This document shows positions 16,446-24,037 of a stretch of 64,000 bases of DNA, in pieces. How positions within the stretch are numbered: position 1 is the first letter of the stretch; every line of letters starts with the position of its first letter. The notes beneath the pieces were generated by a model that saw only the letters and a list, made by a program, of their open reading frames with translations, made no database searches and was not told the origin of the DNA. The position numbers and the translations under genes were made by a program. Source of the stretch: UBA7703 sp034926785 (GTDB taxonomy: Bacteria > Bacillota > Clostridia > Christensenellales > CAG-138); NCBI GenBank assembly GCA_034926785.1, contig JAYFQU010000001.1, forward strand, positions 36,661 through 100,660, given 5' to 3'.

Positions 16446-17917
16446 CGGCTTACTCTATCGCGGCTCTACAATGGATCACACAGCTGTTTCTCGCGCTGCC
16501 GATGCTCGCGATCGTGGCAAACAACGCCATCCCGCGCGAGCGGATGCGGCATGTCACCATCTCAATGGCCGCGGCGGTCGCCACCGCGCAGCTGATTGCC
16601 GCAATCGCAGGCTTTGCGCTGCTTGCGGCCTCCGGCGAACATGAGTTCCGTTTCGCGCTGCTTTGGGATCTCGCCAAGGGATTGGGGTATTTCCGGGTCG
16701 ATCTCGTGTCGCTCTCGCTGCTTGCCTGCGTGGGCATGGTCACGCTCGCCTCCTGCCTCACCGCGCTGACGACCATCGACGACCACAGAAGCTCGTATAC
16801 CAATCTGCTGATGGTCATGATGCTTGGCATGAACGGCATGCTCATCGTGAGTGATCTCTTCTCGCTGTATGTCTTTCTGGAGGTCACGGGACTTGCGAGC
16901 TTCGTGGTGATCGGCATGTACAAGAGCACGAAGGATCTTGAAGGCGCGTTTAAGTATATGACGCTTTCCGCGCTCGCGACCATCTTTATCCTCACGGGTC
17001 TTTCGCTGCTGTTCATCAAATCCGGCAGTCTCGCCTTTTCCGCGCTCAAGCCGGAGCTCTTTTCCGGCGCGGGAGACGAGCAAACGCTGCTCTGCTGGGG
17101 CGCGCTCGTGCTGCTGGTTTCGGGGTTTGCCATCAAGAGCGGCGTTGCCCCGTTCCATAGCTGGCTGCCGGACGCATATCAGAGCGCGGATACCGCAATC
17201 TCCATCATGCTCTCCGGCATCGTCACCAAAATTGCGGGCGTCTACAGCCTCGTCACCCTGACGCGGCTCTTCCCCGGCAACGAGGCGCTGAAGATCACGC
17301 TGATTGCGCTCGGACTCTTTACCATCGTTGTCGGCGCGTTGCTCGCCCTCGCACAAAAAAACTTCAAGCGCGTCGCAGCCTATTCGTCCGTCAGCCAGAT
17401 GGGCTATATTCTGCTCGGCCTCGCGGCGGATACGCGCCTTGGGCTGATCGCCGCGCTGATCTATCTCTTTACGCACTCCATGGCAAAAAGCGCGCTCTTT
17501 ACCAACGCCGCCGCGCTGGAACAGCGGCTTGGCACGCTGGATATCGACGAGATGGGCGGCTTGCAGAGCCGCATGCCGGTCACGTCGTTCTCCTCCGTTT
17601 CGGCGTTGCTCTCGCTCGCCGGTGTGCCGCCGTTCGCGGGCTTCTGGAGCAAACTTCTGCTGTTGATTGCACTCTGGAGTGCGGGGCTGAGAGGCGTCGC
17701 CGCCGCAGCGCTGCTTTTAAGCATTCTCTCCGGAGCCTATTTCCTGATGCTGCAGAAAAAGGTCTTCTTCGGCAAGCTCAACGAGCGCTGGGACAGTGTG
17801 GTTGAAATATCGGGCGGCATCCGCGTGTCGGAGATTTTGCTCGCCGCGGGGACCATCGCGGTCGGCCTCGGCTTCCCGCTGTTGCTTGTTTACCTCTCGC
17901 GAGCCGGGCTGGTCTGA
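16442..17917 (+). CDS. Hydrogenase membrane subunit, antiporter-like (NuoN/HyfF type)
   Basis: A 491-residue third antiporter-like subunit. Motifs: LFSLYVFLEVTGLASFVVIGMYK, FAIKSGVAPFHSWLPDAYQSADTAISIMLSGIVTKIAGVYS and RVAAYSSVSQMGYILLGLA, with the conserved Lys residues of the proton channel. The AYQSADTAISIMLSGIVTK loop resembles NuoN/MbhH-type subunits. It follows the small ORF and precedes the NuoJ-like gene by 11 bases. Three antiporter-like subunits in one hydrogenase operon predict a large ion-translocating arm. Confidence 0.9.
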   Translation: MTAYSIAALQWITQLFLALPMLAIVANNAIPRERMRHVTISMAAAVATAQLIAAIAGFALLAASGEHEFRFALLWDLAKGLGYFRVDLVSLSLLACVGMVTLASCLTALTTIDDHRSSYTNLLMVMMLGMNGMLIVSDLFSLYVFLEVTGLASFVVIGMYKSTKDLEGAFKYMTLSALATIFILTGLSLLFIKSGSLAFSALKPELFSGAGDEQTLLCWGALVLLVSGFAIKSGVAPFHSWLPDAYQSADTAISIMLSGIVTKIAGVYSLVTLTRLFPGNEALKITLIALGLFTIVVGALLALAQKNFKRVAAYSSVSQMGYILLGLAADTRLGLIAALIYLFTHSMAKSALFTNAAALEQRLGTLDIDEMGGLQSRMPVTSFSSVSALLSLAGVPPFAGFWSKLLLLIALWSAGLRGVAAAALLLSILSGAYFLMLQKKVFFGKLNERWDSVVEISGGIRVSEILLAAGTIAVGLGFPLLLVYLSRAGLV

Positions 17918-17928
17918 AAGGAGCGCAC

Positions 17929-18408
17929 ATGGACATCGCCATCTATATTTGCTTAGGCTGCATGCTGTTGTTCGGCTTTTTCTCCGTGCTGAGCAGGCAT
18001 CTCATCAACTCGGCCATCGCGCTTGCGGCGGCCAGCGCCGCCTGCGGCGTGCTGATGTATGTGCTCGGCGCGCATACGGCCGCCATCTTTGAAATCTCCG
18101 TTTGTTCCGGTCTTGTCACCGTCATCTTCATCAGCGCGGTGAGTCTGAGCAACGGGGATAAACAGGCCAGCGCGCCGGAGAAACGCATGCCGCTGATGCC
18201 CGTGATCTTAATCGCCATCGGCGCGGTGCTGATGATCGGCGCGGGACTCTCGGGTTTTTCCCTCGGCGTACCCGGGCAGGCTGCCGCCTCTGCGGGGTTT
18301 GATCAGGTGTTCTGGGAAACGCGTCAGGCGGATATCTTCGGTCAAATGGTCGCGATTATCGCGGGAGCCTCCGCCATCGTCGTGTTCTTTAAGGAGCGTG
18401 AAGAATAA
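17929..18408 (+). CDS. Hydrogenase membrane subunit, NuoJ/MbhD-like
   Basis: A 159-residue hydrophobic protein with about five helices. GCMLLFGFFSVLSRHLINSAIALAAASAACGVLMYVLGAH, read in short form as ending in an Ala-rich helix, and FEISVCSGLVTVIFISAVSLS resemble NuoJ and MrpB/MbhD, in which helix 3 undergoes the pi-bulge transition that links redox chemistry to ion flow. I base the assignment on position (after the antiporters, before a NuoK-like gene), helix number and the GLVTVIF stretch. AAGGAGCGC precedes the ATG. Confidence 0.75.
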   Translation: MDIAIYICLGCMLLFGFFSVLSRHLINSAIALAAASAACGVLMYVLGAHTAAIFEISVCSGLVTVIFISAVSLSNGDKQASAPEKRMPLMPVILIAIGAVLMIGAGLSGFSLGVPGQAAASAGFDQVFWETRQADIFGQMVAIIAGASAIVVFFKEREE

Positions 18409-18714
18409 GTGAATGTGACAACCATCATGCTGATTGCGGGGCTTGTGCTCATCCTCACCGGATGCTTTGAGCTCATCCGTACCCGCCATATGCTCAAGAT
18501 CATCATCGGTCTGGAGCTTGCCATCAAGGCGGTCTCCATGTTCATCACGCTCGGCGGCTGGCTCAACGGCAACATGCCGCTTGCGGAAGCCTTTGTGGTG
18601 AGCACCATCGTGCTGGAGGTCGTGGTTGCAACGGTGCTCAGCGGCATCGCCATCAGCATCTACCACAAATACGGCAGCATGGATATCCGCAGCCTGAACA
18701 ACCTGAAGGGATAA
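18409..18714 (+). CDS. Hydrogenase membrane subunit, NuoK/MrpC-like
   Basis: A 101-residue three-helix protein with a GTG start directly after the NuoJ-like stop (TAAGTG); AAGGAGCG lies in front. It has the NuoK-like pattern of an early Gly-rich helix, GLVLILTGCFELIRTRHML, then IIIGLELAIKAVSMFI with the conserved membrane-embedded Glu of NuoK/MrpC (here in GLELAIK), and a third helix with EAFVVSTIVLEVVVATVLSG carrying the second Glu. It therefore keeps both channel Glu residues of the quinone-independent ion path. Confidence 0.82.
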   Translation: MNVTTIMLIAGLVLILTGCFELIRTRHMLKIIIGLELAIKAVSMFITLGGWLNGNMPLAEAFVVSTIVLEVVVATVLSGIAISIYHKYGSMDIRSLNNLKG

Positions 18715-18727
18715 GGAGGATACAAGA

Positions 18728-19060
18728 TTGAGCGCACAGACGATTTTTATCTCAACCCCCGTGATCTTCCTTGTCTTTCTGCTGCTTTTGATGCTGTTCT
18801 CGTTCTATCTTAAGCGCAAGGCGGACAAGACCCCTTCCGGCAAACACGCGTTTGATCCCTACGCCTGCGGGCAGAGCAAGGACGCCGTGAGCCAGTATGT
18901 CAATCCGAATTTCAAGCGGATGTTCTATCTTGCGTTTTTCTTCACGGTCATGCATGTGCTGGTCATGATCGTCGCAACCGCGCCAAAGGGGCACACGCTG
19001 ATGCCCGTAGCCTATATCGCCGTTGGCGCGCTCGCCATGCTGATTCTGTTTCGCAAGTAA
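18728..19060 (+). CDS. Hydrogenase membrane subunit, NuoA-like
   Basis: A 110-residue protein with three helices (about residues 8-25, 62-80 and 88-106) and a loop after helix 1 containing HAFDPYACGQSKDAVSQY. The loop matches the position and character of the YECG loop of NuoA, whose Cys sits near the quinone cavity in complex I. The start is a TTG with AAGGAGGATACAAGA upstream. Ech-, Mbh- and Hyc-type group 4 hydrogenases are not usually described with a NuoA homologue, so this subunit is notable. Homology is inferred from topology, the CG loop and gene order; an unrelated small subunit cannot be excluded. Confidence 0.65.
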   Translation: MSAQTIFISTPVIFLVFLLLLMLFSFYLKRKADKTPSGKHAFDPYACGQSKDAVSQYVNPNFKRMFYLAFFFTVMHVLVMIVATAPKGHTLMPVAYIAVGALAMLILFRK

Positions 19061-19081
19061 CAAGTTTTGAGGAAAACACGT

Positions 19082-19531
19082 ATGGGATTATTCGACAAAG
19101 CGATCGCATGGGGTGAAAAGAAGTCCCCCTGGATCATCCATTTTAACGCGGGCGCCTGCAACGGCTGCGATATTGAGGTGGTGGACGCACTCACGCCGCA
19201 ATACGATCTGGAGCGTCTCGGCATCCTGCAGCAGGGCAGCCCGCGGCACGCGGACGTGCTGGTCTGCACCGGCGCTGTCACACTGCAGACGCGCGACCGG
19301 CTCAAGCAGATCTACGACCAGATGTCTACGCCGAAATTCGTCGTCGCCATCGGCACCTGCGCCTGCACGGGCGGCATCTTCGACAGCTGTTATTGCGTCA
19401 CGGGCGGCATCGATACCGTCATTCCCGTGGACGCCTATATCCCCGGCTGCGCGGTGCGCCCGGAGGCAATTATCGACGCGGTGGGCAAACTATTGGCCAC
19501 GCTGGATCAAAAGGAGGCGAAGGGTAAATGA
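19082..19531 (+). CDS. [NiFe] hydrogenase small subunit, group 4 (NuoB/EchC-like)
   Basis: A 149-residue small subunit carrying one 4Fe-4S cluster (the proximal cluster, equivalent to N2). Cys ligands are visible in NAGACNGCDIEVV, IGTCACTGGIF and YIPGCAVRPE. It conducts electrons from the ferredoxin-like subunit to the Ni-Fe site. Start at 19082 (MGLFDKAIAWGEKKSPW) is chosen because GAGGAAA precedes it; the in-frame ATG 15 bases upstream has no ribosome binding site. Its stop overlaps the next start (ATGA). Confidence 0.92.
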   Translation: MGLFDKAIAWGEKKSPWIIHFNAGACNGCDIEVVDALTPQYDLERLGILQQGSPRHADVLVCTGAVTLQTRDRLKQIYDQMSTPKFVVAIGTCACTGGIFDSCYCVTGGIDTVIPVDAYIPGCAVRPEAIIDAVGKLLATLDQKEAKGK

Positions 19532-20022
19532 ACACTGAGGCTGTCGTCCTCTCTCTCAACCAACGTTTCCCCGCGCTGGCGGCCGCGTCACCGCGCGACA
19601 AGCGCGTCTGGACCGTGTTCCAAGAGCCAAAGACGTTTGAATCCATCCTGCACTATGCGAGCGATACGCTGGGGTTCCACAAGGGCAAGCATATCATCGG
19701 CACCGACGAGGGCGAATCCATCGGATTGAGCTACATCCTCTCAAACGACGAGGACGTGCTGCTCGTCCTGCGCGAACGTGTGCCGAAAAGCGCGCCTCAT
19801 GTGCGCTCGCAGGGTGCGTTGTACCCCTCCCTCGTTCTGCACGAGCGGGAGCTCGTCGATCTCTTCGGCGTACAGGTTTCCGGCCTGCCGGAGGGTCCGC
19901 GTTATCCCCTGCCGGACTGCTGGCCTGAAGGGGAGTATCCGCTCCGCAAGGAATGGAACCCCGCCTATTTCAACAAGCAGACCACGACCTATGAGCCGCC
20001 GAAGGAGGAGGACAAACCATGA
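19528..20022 (+). CDS. Hydrogenase subunit, NuoC/EchD-like (30-kDa subunit family)
   Basis: A 164-residue hydrophilic protein of the complex I 30-kDa family. The C-terminal half holds the family signature LYPSLVLHERELVDLFGVQVSG followed by PLPDCWPEGEYPLRKEW, equivalent to the E-R-E-x-x-D-x-F-G-x-x-F motif. It is a structural subunit that packs against the large subunit. It overlaps its neighbours by four bases on each side, so B-, C- and D-like subunits are translationally coupled. Confidence 0.9.
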   Translation: MNTEAVVLSLNQRFPALAAASPRDKRVWTVFQEPKTFESILHYASDTLGFHKGKHIIGTDEGESIGLSYILSNDEDVLLVLRERVPKSAPHVRSQGALYPSLVLHERELVDLFGVQVSGLPEGPRYPLPDCWPEGEYPLRKEWNPAYFNKQTTTYEPPKEEDKP

Positions 20023-21239
20023 GCGACCAGGATAAACACAAGGTAGTTCTGCCCATCGGCCCGCAGCACCCCTCCCTCAAGGAGCCGGGCAGCTTCAAGA
20101 TCACGCTGGACGGCGAAAAGGTGGAACGCGCGGTTGTGGAGATTGGCTACAATCACCGCGGCATCGAGAAGGCCTGCGAGAGCAGAACCTATGTGCAGGA
20201 TTTGTATATCATTGAGCGCGTCTGCGGCATCTGTTCGCATGCGCACACCTCCTGTTTCTGCCAGGCGTTTGAAGAGCTGGCCGGGCTGGAGGTACCGCGC
20301 AGAGCGCAATATATCCGCGGCATCGTCGGCGAACTGGAGCGCTTGCACAGCCATCTGCTCTGGCTCGGCGTCGCCGCGCACGAGATCGGCTTTGACACGC
20401 TGTTCATGTATACCTGGCGCGATCGCGAGCTGGTGCTGGATCTGCTTGCGCGCATCGGGGGAAACCGTATCAACTATGGGGTGAATACCTTCGGTGGCGT
20501 CCGGCGAGATCTGGAGCCGGAGCTGTTTGCCGACATTCTGAGCGTCTGCGCGCAGCTGCACGAAAAGGTGAGCTATTATACGGAGCTAGCCCTGACCGAA
20601 ACCACGCTAATTGCGCGGCTCAAGGGCATCGGCGTACTGCGGCCGGAAGACGTCAAACGTTACAGCGCCGTTGGCCCCGTTGCGCGCGCGGCGGGACTCA
20701 TGGACGACATCCGCGTTGTGGAGCCCTATGGCGTTTTTAAAGAGATCGCCGTCAACCCCATCACGGACGATCATTGCGATGTTTACGGGCGCACGCTGGT
20801 TCGCGTGAAAGAGATGCTGGAAAGCATCCGCCTGATCCGCCTGATGGTTCAGGAGATTCCCGATGGACCGATTCTGGTTCGTCCGCCGCGCAAGCTCCCC
20901 GTGGGCGAGGTTCTCCGCCGTGTCGAGGCGCCGCGCGGAGAAAACATCCACTATATCCGCTCCAACGGCACGGATATGCCGGATCGTGTTCGTGTGCGCG
21001 CCCCATCGGAGGCCAACTGGCACGGTATGAGCTATATGCTCGAAGGCTTCCAGCTTGCGGATGTTCCGATCATTATCGCCGCCATCGATCCTTGCTATTC
21101 CTGCACGGATCGCGCAATCCGGCTCAGCGGAAACGGGGATGTTCAGCTGGCGAGCTGGGATCAGATTCGCGACTATGGCATCGCGCAGTATAAAGAACGC
21201 GGCATTGATCCGGGCGCAATCGCCGTCCGTCCATTTTAA
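20019..21239 (+). CDS. [NiFe] hydrogenase large subunit, group 4 (NuoD/EchE-like)
   Basis: A 406-residue catalytic subunit. Both Ni-binding CxxC pairs are intact: RVCGICSHAHT (about residue 68) and DPCYSCTDRAIRL (about residue 365), which separates a true hydrogenase from NuoD of complex I. It also begins with the NuoD-like PIGPQHPSLKEPGSFKITLDG. About 35 residues follow the DPCYSCTDR motif (AIRLSGNGDVQLASWDQIRD and onwards), which fits a C-terminal peptide removed by the protease encoded at 22557 after nickel insertion. The reaction is reduction of protons to H2, or the reverse, coupled to ion transport. Confidence 0.95.
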   Translation: MSDQDKHKVVLPIGPQHPSLKEPGSFKITLDGEKVERAVVEIGYNHRGIEKACESRTYVQDLYIIERVCGICSHAHTSCFCQAFEELAGLEVPRRAQYIRGIVGELERLHSHLLWLGVAAHEIGFDTLFMYTWRDRELVLDLLARIGGNRINYGVNTFGGVRRDLEPELFADILSVCAQLHEKVSYYTELALTETTLIARLKGIGVLRPEDVKRYSAVGPVARAAGLMDDIRVVEPYGVFKEIAVNPITDDHCDVYGRTLVRVKEMLESIRLIRLMVQEIPDGPILVRPPRKLPVGEVLRRVEAPRGENIHYIRSNGTDMPDRVRVRAPSEANWHGMSYMLEGFQLADVPIIIAAIDPCYSCTDRAIRLSGNGDVQLASWDQIRDYGIAQYKERGIDPGAIAVRPF

Positions 21240-21256
21240 AGGGGGCAAAGACACGC

Positions 21257-22195
21257 ATGCTGCTGCAGATTTTTAAGGTGCTCCTCTTCCCCGGGCTTCT
21301 CTTTCTCGGTTCGCTTTCGTTTCTGCTGGAGTTTGTAGACCGCAAGGTCTACGCCCGAATGCAGAGCCGCAAGGGGCCGCCCTGGTATCAGCCGATGGCG
21401 GATATGCTCAAGCTGATCGGCAAAAAAGCGATCATCCCGAACAATGCGCAAAAGCTCGCCTTTGCCGCCCTGCCCACCGTGTCGCTCGCGGCGGTTTGCG
21501 CCGCGTTCCTCTGCGTACCCGTCTGGGGTACAACGGCGGTTACGGCATTCTCGGGCGATCTTGTCGCCGTGCTGTATCTGCTCACAATTCCGACGCTCTG
21601 CCATTTTCTCGCGGGCTATAACAGCCACGAGGTCTATTCCACCATCGGCGCATTTCGAACGCTGACGCAGATGTTTGCCTATGAGGTGCCGCTGTTTATG
21701 GCGTTCCTTTCCCCCGCTATCCTCGCGGGAACATGGTCCATCACGGGCATCGCCGCGTTCTATGCAGCACATCCGCTCTACGCGCTGATCAATCTTCCCG
21801 CGTTCTTCGTGGCTATGCTGACCTCCCAGAGCAAGCTGGAGCGGACGCCCTTTGACGCGCCGGAAGCGGAGACGGAGATCGTCGGCGGCGCGCTGGTGGA
21901 ATACAGCGGGCGGTACTTGGCGTTTTTCCGCGCAACGGCGATTACGGAGCTTACGGCGGTCGCCTCGGTGATTGCCGCGCTATTCCTGCCATTTCTTACG
22001 GGCAATGTCTGGCTGGACTTTGTGCTTTACCTCTGCAAGACGCTTGCCGTTGTGCTCATCATGGTACTCATGCGCGCGACGCTCGCGCGCAGCCGCATCG
22101 ACCAGACGCTCAAGCTTTTCTGGTCGATCTTAACCCCGATTGCTATGGCGCAGATGATTGTCAATCTGCTGCTCAGGGGAGGTCTCGGACTATGA
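21257..22195 (+). CDS. Hydrogenase membrane subunit, NuoH/EchB-like
   Basis: A 312-residue membrane protein of the NuoH (complex I subunit 1) family that anchors the soluble arm. It has the family motif EFVDRKVYARMQSRKGPPWYQPMADMLK in short form ARMQSRKGPPWYQP near residue 38, and RTPFDAPEAETEIVGGALVEYSG (E-x-E-x-E acidic loop) near residue 195. Eight helices are expected. It begins 17 bases after the large subunit gene with GGGGGCAAAG upstream and overlaps the ferredoxin-like gene by four bases. Confidence 0.92.
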   Translation: MLLQIFKVLLFPGLLFLGSLSFLLEFVDRKVYARMQSRKGPPWYQPMADMLKLIGKKAIIPNNAQKLAFAALPTVSLAAVCAAFLCVPVWGTTAVTAFSGDLVAVLYLLTIPTLCHFLAGYNSHEVYSTIGAFRTLTQMFAYEVPLFMAFLSPAILAGTWSITGIAAFYAAHPLYALINLPAFFVAMLTSQSKLERTPFDAPEAETEIVGGALVEYSGRYLAFFRATAITELTAVASVIAALFLPFLTGNVWLDFVLYLCKTLAVVLIMVLMRATLARSRIDQTLKLFWSILTPIAMAQMIVNLLLRGGLGL

Positions 22196-22560
22196 AAAAC
22201 AAGAAAGAACGCCCCGGTGGATTGGTCAAGCAGGCAATTGCCAATCTTTTTCGAAAGCCTGCCACACAGGTGCATCCGTTCGGCGAGGACGGTATTCAGA
22301 AGGGATACCGCGGCAAGCTGCTCTATGATTCGACCACCTGCATCAACTGCGTAATGTGCATGCGGGATTGTCCGACGGGCGCGATCACAATCAAAAACTA
22401 TGGCACAAAAGAGGAAAAGGATATGCATGCCTTCCTCAACCTCGGCCGCTGCGTGTTCTGCTGCCAATGCGTGGACACCTGCCCCAAAAAGAGCCTGAGC
22501 TTTTCGAGCGACGTGCTCCTTGCGAGCTTCGACCGCGAGAGTTTGGATGTTGAACTGTGA
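22192..22560 (+). CDS. Hydrogenase ferredoxin-like subunit, NuoI/EchF-like
   Basis: A 122-residue protein with two 4Fe-4S motifs: CINCVMCMRDCP (about residue 51) and CVFCCQCVDTCP (about residue 86). It carries electrons from soluble ferredoxin to the small subunit. The N-terminal amphipathic part, VKQAIANLFRKPATQ, is the usual NuoI membrane-contact helix. There is no NuoE/F/G-like NADH module in the operon, so ferredoxin is the most likely electron partner. Confidence 0.92.
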   Translation: MKNKKERPGGLVKQAIANLFRKPATQVHPFGEDGIQKGYRGKLLYDSTTCINCVMCMRDCPTGAITIKNYGTKEEKDMHAFLNLGRCVFCCQCVDTCPKKSLSFSSDVLLASFDRESLDVEL

Positions 22561-23069
22561 ACGAGCTGCCCGAATTTCTTGGCGATGCGTTTTCAAAAGC
22601 CGACCGCATCTGCATCCTCGGCGTCGGCACGGAGCTCTGCCATGACGACGCGGCCGGACTGCTGCTTGTTGAGCAGCTCTCCGCGCGCATCCCGCTGCCC
22701 CTCGGCGAGGCGGGCGAACGGCTCCTGCTCGTCAGCGGCGGCCCTGCGCCGGAGAACTTCTCCGGCCTGATCCGCACATTTTCGCCGGAGTTGATCGTCG
22801 TGGTGGATGCGGCCTATCTGGAACTACCCGCAGGTTCCCTCCAGATTCTGCCGGAGGAGCGGGCGGCGGGCCTGTCGTTTTCCACGCATATGCTGCCGCT
22901 TCCCATGCTGCTAAGCTATCTCAAGCTCGCCTGCGGCTGCCAAACGTGCTTGATCGGCATTCAGCCCGCTACGACGGAGCAGGGCATCGGCGTTTCCGAA
23001 CGCGTGTTGGAAGGCGTGTCTCTGCTGACGGATATTCTGGCGCAAGCGCTGGAAGCCAAACCAAAATAA
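22557..23069 (+). CDS. Hydrogenase maturation protease (HycI/HyaD family)
   Basis: A 170-residue endopeptidase of the M52 family. It starts with GTG overlapping the stop of the previous gene (GTGA). ICILGVGTELCHDDAAGLLLVEQL gives the typical G-x-G-x-x-L-x-x-D-D nickel-sensing region with the conserved acidic residues (read as GVGTELCHDDAAG), and VVDAAYLELPAG and FSTHMLPLPMLLSYL match later family blocks (second Asp and His). It removes the C-terminal peptide of the large subunit once Ni is inserted. It ends the hydrogenase operon, 20 bases before repeat copy B. Confidence 0.9.
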   Translation: MNELPEFLGDAFSKADRICILGVGTELCHDDAAGLLLVEQLSARIPLPLGEAGERLLLVSGGPAPENFSGLIRTFSPELIVVVDAAYLELPAGSLQILPEERAAGLSFSTHMLPLPMLLSYLKLACGCQTCLIGIQPATTEQGIGVSERVLEGVSLLTDILAQALEAKPK

Positions 23070-23088
23070 TCTGCATAGCTCAAACAAC

Positions 23089-23341
23089 AGCCCCGAACCG
23101 TTTGGTTCGGGGCTGTCCAGTCTGGCAAAAAAGTCCCGGGATTGTTAAGGGCCGCAGCCCTTAACCCATCGATTCCGGCTGCGGTGGCTTTGCCGCCGCG
23201 ACGGATCGCCCGGAATCGGGCGATTTCTTCGCAGCTCTTTGCCGTTCGGAGTCCGGAGGACGAGAGGCAAAGAGCGGTTACCCCGTCAAAAAACTCGTTT
23301 TTTGGCGGCTTTAGCAGCCCCGAACCGTTTGGTTCGGGGCT
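23089..23341. repeat. Structured repeat element, copy B, flanked by identical terminator hairpins
   Basis: The hairpin AGCCCCGAACC-GTTT-GGTTCGGGGCT occurs at 23089-23114 and again, identically, at 23316-23341; with flanking bases the duplication is 29 bp (23088-23116 and 23315-23343). Between them lies the ~182-bp core (23127-23308) shared with copies A and C. Stems here are TTAAGGGC-CGCA-GCCCTTAA, GCGGTGG/CCGCCGC (with G-T pairs), CGCCCG-GAAT-CGGGCG, GCTCTTTGCC/GGCAAAGAGC and a terminal GTCAAAAAA/TTTTTTGgC. The element separates the convergent ends of the hydrogenase operon and the trkA-type gene, so the original hairpin was probably a two-way terminator. Confidence 0.85.
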
Positions 23342-23359
23342 GTTGCGCATACGATTTGC

Positions 23360-24019
23360 TTATTTGAAGAGCGCATTGAGTTTCTGCTGGGACGATTCAT
23401 CCGCAAAGGCAAGCACAACATCGCCAACGCCAATCATCGTATCTCCATGCGGAATCAGCGTTTTCTCACCCTGATAGACCGCGATGAGCACCGCCTGCTC
23501 CGGCAGGGAAATCTCTCGAATCGGCTTACCCGCTGCTGCCGCTGTTTCGCTGACCTTGAATTGCACGATGGAATAGGTGCCGCGGCTGATCTTCATCAGC
23601 GTGAGCATAGCAACCTGGTTCATCTCCTCGACTACGAGGTGCGCCAGCAGATCGGCCTGATTGATTGCGACATCCACGCCCATCCCGGCGTTGAACAGCC
23701 AGGCATTCTTCGGGTTGTTGACCCGCGCGATCACGCGGGGAACATCAAACTCAAATCGCGCGATGGTTGCGGCAACGAGATTTGTCTCGTCCGCGCCCGT
23801 CACGGCGGCCAACACGTCCGCCTTGTCAATGCCCGCCTGCTCCAGAATGTTGGGGTCGGTGCCGTTCCCAAAGAGAATATTCTTCTCGGGAATCTCACGC
23901 TTTAGTTTGATATAAACCGGCTCGCGGTTTTCAATCACCGTAACTTCACACTTGTTGGAGAGCAGAATATTCGCGATATACGCGCCCGTCTGTCCGCCGC
24001 CGATGATGATGACTTTCAT
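23360..24019 (-). CDS. RCK/TrkA-type NAD-binding regulatory protein 1
   Basis: A 219-residue protein with an N-terminal Rossmann domain (MKVIIIGGGQTGAYIANILL, then an acidic end of strand 2, VTVIENRE) and a TrkA-C domain (residues about 135-219, KPIREISLPEQAVLIAVYQG). Such RCK proteins bind NAD(H) or c-di-AMP and gate K+ or other cation transporters in the membrane. Start at 24019 is chosen because GAGGGGG lies nine bases upstream. It is the third gene of an operon with a P-type ATPase and a second RCK protein; no Trk/Ktr membrane channel gene is present here, which suggests regulation of the pump or of a channel elsewhere. Confidence 0.85.
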   Translation of the reverse strand: MKVIIIGGGQTGAYIANILLSNKCEVTVIENREPVYIKLKREIPEKNILFGNGTDPNILEQAGIDKADVLAAVTGADETNLVAATIARFEFDVPRVIARVNNPKNAWLFNAGMGVDVAINQADLLAHLVVEEMNQVAMLTLMKISRGTYSIVQFKVSETAAAAGKPIREISLPEQAVLIAVYQGEKTLIPHGDTMIGVGDVVLAFADESSQQKLNALFK

Positions 24020-24037
24020 ATGATCCATCCCCCTCAC

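Noticed and set aside
22961..23350. Open frames inside the repeat elements (also 2388-2691 and 43934-44116) as protein-coding genes
   Set aside because: Similar translations arise because the DNA repeats are similar; frames are not kept in length between copies, and stems rather than codons are conserved.
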